Source: Molanna angustata (lineage: Eukaryota; Arthropoda; Insecta; Trichoptera; Molannidae). Taken from it: DNA of 64,000 nucleotides. The notes beneath the pieces are model-generated. The model ran no database searches and was not told the origin of the DNA. It worked only from the letters and a program-made list of their open reading frames with translations. Each line of letters begins with the position of its first letter. The first letter of the stretch is position 1. The position numbers and the translations under genes were made by a program. Location: contig OY754981.1 of the NCBI GenBank assembly GCA_963576475.1, forward strand, positions 17,394,341-17,458,340, read 5' to 3'. Below, piece by piece: positions 57,183-64,000 of the stretch.

Positions 57183-59732
57183 ATGGAACAAAGGAATCTA
57201 CCGCTTTTCAATCACGAGAGTGATTTGTGGAGTGTGTTCAGGGTACGTTTTGAGCAATTCATCATAGCTGATGATGAAAAAATGTCTGAATCAAGGAAGA
57301 GAGCAATATTTTTAACCTCTTTGTCTGAAAAAACTTTTGTTTTATTACAAAACTTGTGTGTACCAAGAAAAGTTACTGAAGAAAAATTGTCGAAATTATT
57401 TGATCATTTGGATAATTTTTGTAATGAAACTGTTTCTCCGTATATTGAGAGAGAAAAATTTTATTGTATGAAACAGTCTGAACATGAATCAGTAAAAGAG
57501 TTTGCTTGTAAATAAAAAGAGCGTAGCGTTAAATGTCAATTTAATGATCGTCTGGAAGAATCTTTGAAAGATATTTTTATTATCGGTTTGTGTAATAGTC
57601 AAATAAAAGAAAAGTTGTATTTGGAGGACGAGAAAAAGGGTTTCTCTCAAATACTAGATTATGCAAATGCATTGGAATCGGTATCAAAAAATAAAAATAT
57701 GATAAAATGTTGTAAATCAGAAATTTGTGAAATCGAAAGTAAACAGAATAGTAGGTATAATAAAAATAGTGCACATAGAAGGAATTTCAATGAAGTTGAT
57801 AAGAAAAGGAATAGATCAGTATCATCGCATGTTAGTAATAGGAATTTAAAATGTTTTGCATGTTTATCTGATAGTCATTTAATTAAAGATTGTAAATTTA
57901 AAAATTTTAAGTGTAATAAGTGTAGAAAAATGGGTCATATTGCGAAAGCATGTAAAAACGATCAGTTTGGTAAAAGCAAAAATAGTATTTTTACTATGGA
58001 AAATAATACGAACGTAAATGTTGTTTGCAATACGGAAGGTAATAATGAAATTGTAAATCCATTCATGATTAATATATGTATTGGTAGTCAGATTATTCGC
58101 GCGATGATTGATACAGGTGCTAATGTATGTGTAATTCCGAAAGATATTTATTTTAAGAAGTTTAAAAATTATAAATTGAATAAACTGACAAGTATTTTGA
58201 AATCATACGACGGTAGTATTTTAAAATGTATTGGTATGTGTATAATGGAAGTAACATACAACAATATCAAACAGGTGATTGAATTTTTCGTAGTAAACAA
58301 TGGCAACAGTGTAATAATAGGTAGGAATGTTATTCGGAAATTCACCTTATTGGGTGATAGCCAACCACTGACGAGAATTCTTAGTGAAAAAAAGAATATA
58401 CCGACGTTAGCAGCAAATAGATTGCAAATGAAGTCTAAAGATAATTGTTATGATTATTTATCGAGAGTACCGGTTAGTGAACCAGATAATAGTTGTGATA
58501 ACTTGACAGATAATTATTTAAATTTAATATGTGACAGTGAGCAAATTTGTATAAACATTGAGCAGATTAGTGAGGCAACTAGTTGTGATGATGTGTTAGT
58601 GCGTATTATGTATTGTTTACAGACAAAATGGCCGGATAAAGTTAACAAAGACAGTGATTTGTGGCATTTCTGGATAAAGAGAAATGAGTTATCGATTATA
58701 AAAGGTTGCATTTTGTGGAATCATAGAGTAGTTATTCCGTCAAGCTTGAGAGATAAAATTTTAGGTATGTTACATAGATCTCATCTTGGTATTGTGAAGA
58801 CAAAAGGTCTTGCAAGAGGTTATGTTTATTGGCCGAAAATTGATAAAGACATTGAAGAATTAGTTAGTGAATGTTTTGAATGCTCAAAAGTTGCCGCATC
58901 GGAACCAAAAAATGTATTAACAAGCTGGCCTAAGGAAGAGTCGGTTTCGACGAGAATACATATTGATTTTTTTGGACCAATTGCTGGTAAATCATTTCTT
59001 GTAGTATGTGATGCATATTCAAAATGGATTGAATGCTTAGAAATGAAGAATATTAATGCGTTTTGCACCATTAAAGCATTAAAAAAATTATTTTGTCAAT
59101 TTGGATGTGTCAAAACGATAGTATCGGATAATGGTAGTGCTTTTATGTCAAATCAATTTCAGAGTTTTTGTGTTGAACATGGTATAAAACATGTAACGTC
59201 ACCAATATTTTCACCTTCTTCCAATGGTCAAGCGGAAAACACGGTGAAAACTTGTAAAATGTTTTTAAAAAAATTATTAATTAATAATATAAAATTTATG
59301 AGTGATTATGAAAATAGAATTGATAATTTTTTAGTTGATTATCGGAATTCTCCGCATGTTTCAACAAAGGTTGAACCATCAGTTTTAATGTTAGGTAGAA
59401 AACTAAGGACAAATTTTGACATTTTCATTCCTGAATTTAATTGTAATGATAATAATGATAATGATGATATTATTGGACATAACTTGTTAAAAAGCCAAAA
59501 GAGGCAGCATTATTATTATGGAGGGAGAGAGAGGAAGGAATTGAAAACAGGTCAAAAATGTTGGGTAAAAGACTACAGGGTAGTAAACAAACCAACATGG
59601 GTTTTGGGACAGATTACTATGAAAATTGGGAAGGCAATTTACTTGGTAAATGTTCTTGGTACTAGTTACACATGGAAAAGGCATGTTAACCAATTAAGAA
59701 CCACAAGTGTAAAGTGGTCAGATGGGGGGTAG
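57183..59732 (+). pseudogene. Fused gag-protease-integrase frame of the LTR element, one nonsense codon
   Basis: From ATG 57183 a single frame of 849 codons reaches TAG 59730-59732, broken only by TAA at codon 111 (57513-57515), inside the gag capsid part. Seen in order: two CX2CX4HX4C zinc knuckles (residues 224-237, 244-257); aspartic protease with DTGA at 310-313 and IIGRN at 378-382; a short RNase H end (about 388-415, GDSQPLTRIL to AANRLQ); a DYLSR segment; the integrase HX3HX28CX2C finger (H531, H535, C564, C567); the DD35E triad (D595, D649, E685); and a C-terminal SH3-like domain (KRHVNQLR). The whole polymerase is missing between about residues 386 and 388, with a smaller gap at 415/416, yet both junctions stay in frame. 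I call it a pseudogene because of the stop and the missing enzyme. Readthrough or trans-complementation is possible but unproven. Confidence 0.92.
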
Positions 59733-59969
59733 AAAGTTGTTCTCATAGTTCTTGTGGGTCTCGACTCTGAAGCTTATGGATTGCTTGAGTTTGGACCCGG
59801 ACACCCCAGTTCACTCCTCGGATGCTAAGTTGTGTTTCCTCTTGTTTCAGGTTATCGGGAGGGTTGCCTGGAGGCAGGATGGAGGAACACTTGGACACTC
59901 GATCCTGGACATCGGTTATCCCTGCAGGCCAGTGTAAGGGATGGATGTCAGAGGTTAAGTGTGGAGGAG
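59733..59969 (+). other. 3' untranslated part and polypurine tract
   Basis: No env frame is present. A splice-acceptor-like TTCCTCTTGTTTCAG lies at about 59837-59851. The purine-rich GTGTGGAGGAG directly before the LTR is the likely second-strand primer tract. Confidence 0.6.
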
Positions 59970-60215
59970 TGTGAGATATGTGAGTGAAAGAGATAGCATG
60001 TCTGTGTGTATATAGTGTTTGAATGGGCACGCGGCGCGTCATTCATCGTTCCGCCGTTGATAGTAATACCTCCGTGAATTGTAATAGTATTGACCTTGAT
60101 TTATATATTGTATATTTGACTTGTTGTAATTAAAGTGTAAAAGAATATAACATCTTTTACTTACGAATACTAAGAGTTCCACCCCAACAAATAAGTAGTG
60201 TATAGGGACACTATA
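59970..60215 (+). repeat. 3' LTR (246 bp)
   Basis: It matches the 5' LTR base for base apart from one missing TG in the TGTGTG run. It is followed by ATTATT. Confidence 0.93.
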
Positions 60216-60336
60216 ATTATTAAATAAAAATACTTTAATACTTATATAACAAACAATTTGTAAACAATTGAACTATTAATATTTTCGGAGTTATCTTTGT
60301 CGCACATTTATTGATTATAATTCACTCTGTTTTAAA

Positions 60337-60654
60337 TCGCGAACGAGCACTTTATTTATACGAACGAACATTTTTTTATACGAACGAACACTCTGTATAT
60401 ACAACGAGCACTTTGCTTATACGAACGAGCACTCTGTTTATACGAACGAATATTATTTTTATACGAATGAGCACTCTGTTTATACAAACGAGCACTATGT
60501 TTATACGAACGAACATTCTGTTTATACGAACATTCTGTTTAGACGAACGAGCACTCTGTTTATACGAACGAACATTCTGTTTATACGAACAAGCACTCTG
60601 TTTATACGAACGAGAATTCAGGTGATACGAACAAGCACTGTTTATACGAGCGAT
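60337..60654. repeat. 21-bp-unit minisatellite
   Basis: About 14 variable units near CACTCTGTTTATACGAACGAG, alternating with ACATTCTGTTTATACGAACGA variants. One unit is shortened near 60520. The unit length divides by three, so ~100-codon Leu/Ile/Phe/Arg/Thr frames appear on both strands; these are artefacts. Confidence 0.93.
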
Positions 60655-60659
60655 TTCAA

Positions 60660-61860
60660 ATTGACTCTTCTTCTCAGCTGTCATTCAAAATTAAATAGCG
60701 CATTCGTGATTAATAAATTTAAAAAAATACCTATCGTAGGTATTTTTATACGAAGTTCATATTTTTTTATAAAAACGGCGCTTAAAAGGCAAACGATGGT
60801 CCCTAAAAATTAATTAAAAATTATAAAATTATTATGATGTAATTTAATTTTTTTCCGTATTAATATTTTTACTTTCAATTTACTATGTACTCAGTTTTCG
60901 TTTTTCGGCTTTACTTAGTTGGTGCTTGTCTCCGTGTCAACATTCCAACGAAACACTTCAACGATTTTCGAAAGAATTCCTTCGGACCTTGTATGTAGCA
61001 ACGAAGAACAACAGACAGACCTTTCAAAACCGTTTTTCATAAATACGGTTCACCCTTATTATATCTTCACTTTAAATGTATGACGAGCCTATATACTGTT
61101 TCCTAATAATCAACAATCTTTGAAACTCTAGGTGTAGTGTCTGTGAGGTATAAGTTTTCCGGACGCTTCTTTTCCAGAGTTTTTGCAAGCGTAGGTACGT
61201 TTTTAGTCTCCATAAGCAAAACGGGTGATTGAGGTTAAAGAGCAGTGTTTGTACCTACTTCTGTTTCGACAATCGCCTCTTTGCCGTAATTAACGTATAA
61301 CTTACCCTCAGTTTAATTTCTATCCACCACCACACGCTCTTCTGTCTATATTATCTCCGTCGGTCGAGAGAGTGGCAGTGGCGGCGGCTGCGCGGTACGG
61401 AAGTCCTGCCCGGTTAATGGTCCAGAATGATAAACAAAAGACAATCGGAAGCAATTTAGGACGAAGTCCTATACAAAATGACGTAATTTGTACCCCGACC
61501 GAAATATCGCGCTACACTGTGAAAAATGTAAAGAACTCGATTACTGGCGTACATTTCGACGAGGCTATGTGTGAGTTTGTACGTGTGTAGCACTGGTGTG
61601 TATGTCCACTCTGAAGTAAAGTTTCACTTGGTCAAAAAAATCACTTGGCAAAAATTAACGAATGTCTCAATGTTTGAGCGATTAACTCGTGGTCGTAACC
61701 AAAACTATAAAAATGTTGCTTTTTTAGATCATATTTGAGTTTTCTTATCAATTCACTACATGTTAGGTGTCTGCTTGAAATAAACTCTAAGATAAATAAA
61801 ATGCGTGAATTTACTCTCGGATTTCCCCACATACATTAAGAATGATATCAGTGTGTTATA
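60660..61860. other. Mixed-composition stretch, no gene recognised
   Basis: 61340-61600 is markedly GC- and CpG-richer ('gagtggcagtggcggcggctgcgcgg') and includes a 72-codon frame (61372-61590, MAVAAAARYGSP...). A 5' exon or promoter region of a cellular gene is conceivable, but there is no supporting domain or splice evidence. Confidence 0.3.
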
Positions 61861-62140
61861 GTGTTGATTCTTCTTCTTTGATCTTGGAGATTGGTTGGCA
61901 ACAAAGCGATGCATCTCTTGCTCCAACCCGTTCGGTCTACAGCGGCTGTCTTCAATTCTGTGTACACTTCATGTCCTTGCACACCTGTTCTAGATTCCTA
62001 CTTTCGGCGAGGACGCCCTCTGACAGTTGTTCGCTAAACGATTCCCTCCAGGATTATGTGTAAGAGATCCTCGTGTCGCAACACATGGCCTATCCAGTTT
62101 GATCGTCTTTTGGATATATGCCTAGCTTCTTCAATTTTGC
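61860..62140 (-). pseudogene. LINE reverse-transcriptase C-terminal tail, family T5
   Basis: The reverse strand reads IEEARHISKRRSNWIGHVLR, HEDLLHIILEGIV, stop, RTTVRGRPRRK, stop, then VYTELKTAAVDRTGWSKRCI and ALLPTNLQDQRRR with a GAAGAA tail. The 'RR..WIGHVLR....L...I.EG...G.RGRGRPR' block is a classic LINE end. There are two premature stops. Related 3' ends lie at 18535 and 56185. Confidence 0.85.
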
Positions 62141-62299
62141 TTGTTGATTATAATATCAATATTATAAAAATTATATAAAACTTGAAGGGCTGAATTGAAT
62201 GCCTGTTTGTTTTTAATTAATTTCTATAAATAAAAATAAGTAATAAAAAGTAAATATCATGCTGCATTGAAAAACAATTAAACCAAATGCTGAAAAACC

Positions 62300-62500
62300 T
62301 TAAATTTTATAATATTAATATATGTATAGTAAGCACTACACGTATTGGATGAAAGAGATGGAGACAATAGCAGGGGCCGCCCCAGAATAGGATTGCATGA
62401 CCATATGAAAGGAGCTTGAATAATAGAGGAGTATGGCGCTCGGCTCTCTCTGCTTACCCCGTAAAGCGTAGTGGTGTGTATGTATGTATTTACTTCTGTT
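62300..62500 (+). pseudogene. LINE family T3 3' end, decayed
   Basis: Pieces GRPRIGLHDHMKGA and, in another frame, VWRSALSAYPVKR correspond to GRPRKGWNDHV and MWRSVLSAYPAR of the LINE at 53119-54671. TGTATGTATG follows the end, as there. Confidence 0.75.
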
Positions 62501-62507
62501 TTTCTCT

Positions 62508-62628
62508 CTCTCCGATGGCGCTACAACCCATATAGATCCTTGGCCTCCTGCAACTTTCGCCTCCAACTTATGTTGACCCCTGCCGACGTCTTCAAACCAC
62601 CCGAAGAAGCTGCGTAGCATCCCTTCAC
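62508..62628 (-). pseudogene. RTE-type LINE 3' end, fragment
   Basis: The reverse strand encodes 'RSFFGWFEDVGRGQHKLEAK' and 'AGGQGSIWVVAPSE', a frame-shifted version of the KDLK..GV..W...A.DR..W...L.EAK end. The plus-strand 'tggcgctacaacccata' equals the tail of 15762-15957. Confidence 0.6.
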
Positions 62629-62639
62629 ACTTCTTCCTT

Positions 62640-64000
62640 TATCCTTCTGCTTTTCTTTATCAAGCTATGACGTTTATGTTTCTTTAGAAAAAAAAATTTT
62701 GTATCTTAATTTTGACTTATAATAAACTTTATCACCAGGATGTGTTTATAAATTTATAGGATTTACTTAATACACCCCAGCACATGCCCTGGGGCTTTTG
62801 CAGTGGAAACATTCCAACTACACCAATGACTTTGTGTCATTTAATAAAATCATAGGTACTTAATTATTCATCAAATATTTTTTGTTTTGTATTTTATATT
62901 AAATAAATCAAATGAAAACCTATGTATGTATGTTAGTTTTGTTTATAATTATTATAACTCTCATAGTTTATTTTACTTGCCTAAAATATATAATAGTTTT
63001 TTAAATTATTGCTTATTTCGTCCGTGATTTTTTCACGAGTAACTAATGATATGCTGGAAAATAAACTCATACTTGTTTAGCAAAATTTTCAAAATGTATT
63101 GAGCAAAATCATTATTTTGGGTGCGTTATAGGTACAAATTAGCATTACAGTTGAAAAATGGCAAATGCATTTAAATGCAACGCAAAATAATTTGGTCGAT
63201 TAACGACGGCATAATTTTGCGTTGAAACCAACACAAGTGTTGAAATGACGATTAAATAACTAATGAGAATGGAGGCAATTTATAATGTCCATTGTTTGTT
63301 ACCTCATTTGTACTTAATTCATATTTTTGACTATTGTTTTGCTAAATCGTTAGGAATTTGTAATTTGAAATTGTAGGTACCACAGAGAAACATTATCTAT
63401 AGACTTTAATCATTCATTAAATTGATTCATTCATTCAGTCATCGATTAATCGTTAATTCATAAGTCAATACTTTATTGATTACAAGGAAGATAATATAAT
63501 GAGAAAAATATTGTTATCTTCTTCGGGGATGTGGTATATGGATTTACCATACCAATTCACATTTTGTGATATCCTCGGAGATCGTCGGCAATTGTCGGCT
63601 GTGTCCGGAAAAACAAAAGATTCGATCGAATGGCGTGGGTCGCGTCATTCTGTGAAAAACCGTTCCGATGTATACACCGTCTAGAGTAATTGATTTAATA
63701 AGTGTACTTTTATAATTTAAAATATAGATAATTTGTATCGAATAATTATTAATAAAGTGGTATTAAATTAACAGCAATTATTCTTTATTGAAATATACCA
63801 CAGGGGATAATCGAGCATATATAACAAATAGCTATTTGTCACTCGCGAGCATATTGAAAACATATTTCATATTTAATGATGATTTAAAGATTAAGTAATT
63901 AATATTTTCAATAAATAAAAATTAATGATGATTAGTAAATTAATTATTTGTAAAATCAAGCGTCAAATAAACTACGCAATTATTATATACTACGATCATA
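62640..64000. other. AT-rich stretch, no gene seen
   Basis: No domain or repeat is recognised. The 61-codon frame at 63499-63684 lies in a slightly GC-richer patch but shows no known motif. Confidence 0.4.

Larger units (their letters stand above)
56410..60215 (+). mobile_element. Ty3/gypsy-like LTR retrotransposon lacking reverse transcriptase
   Basis: A 3806-bp element with LTRs of 248 and 246 bp that differ only by one TG unit in a (TG)n run. A tRNA-like primer site follows the 5' LTR and a purine-rich stretch precedes the 3' LTR. One reading frame carries gag-type zinc knuckles, protease and integrase. The polymerase and nearly all of RNase H are gone, so it is about 1.5-2 kb shorter than a usual gypsy element. 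No env-like frame is present. Near-identical LTRs imply a recent insertion. Confidence 0.93.

Noticed and set aside
56481..57211. Reverse-strand 166- and 153-codon frames over the LTR leader
   Set aside because: They are antisense to the LTR and purine-rich leader; Ser/Pro/Leu-rich composition comes from that bias.
59733..59969. env-like gene downstream of integrase
   Set aside because: There are only ~240 bp and no open frame of meaningful length before the 3' LTR.
60311..60684. Overlapping ~100-codon frames on both strands
   Set aside because: Same reason: a 21-bp repeat unit read in frame.

Overview
The window looks like intergenic or intronic DNA of an insect-like animal. It is strongly AT-rich, full of short-motif microsatellites and packed with degenerate eukaryotic mobile elements: non-LTR retrotransposon (LINE) pieces of several clades, tRNA-derived SINEs, Helitron-like elements, fold-back and terminal-inverted-repeat elements, and one Ty3/gypsy-like LTR retrotransposon. 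The many TAGGTACCTA-type tracts and the RTE/CR1/jockey-like LINE mix fit an insect, possibly a lepidopteran, but the order is inference. I found no convincing cellular protein-coding gene and no free-standing functional tRNA or rRNA gene. Nothing prokaryotic is present.

Layout. 1-9400: a TTTCG microsatellite, LINE 3' tails, a dispersed repeat called R here, a Helitron-like copy carrying a SINE (2849-3354), an RTE-like LINE tail abutting a full Helitron-like element (8076-9079), and a probable solo LTR (9137-9411). 11-16 kb: LINE tails, a large fold-back element whose two arms each carry a hammerhead-ribozyme-like core (12781-13425), three related SINE/LINE insertions and two LINE 3' ends. 17-30 kb: LINE C-terminal fragments, SINEs, a near-perfect fold-back MITE (23446-23843), copies of R and of a ~540 bp element called M, and CR1-like LINE ends. 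30-35 kb: little until a 1.5 kb, 18-bp-unit minisatellite (32919-34405). 35-44 kb: a fold-back MITE, a complete M, a second full Helitron-like element (37352-38354), a 586 bp MITE, a hAT-like terminus, and a CR1-like LINE end split by a tRNA SINE. 45-55 kb: several LINE fragments, including an RTE piece inside a jockey-like LINE and a LINE inside an M element; each nested insertion has exact target-site duplications. 56410-60215: a gypsy-like LTR element with near-identical LTRs. 60-64 kb: a 21-bp minisatellite, LINE tails and featureless AT-rich DNA.

How the parts relate. Most pieces are dead, 5'-truncated insertions. LINE tails shared with SINEs show which LINEs probably mobilised which SINEs. 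The most unusual objects are the LTR element, which keeps gag zinc knuckles, protease and integrase in one frame but lacks reverse transcriptase and nearly all of RNase H, and the fold-back element with paired hammerhead-like motifs.
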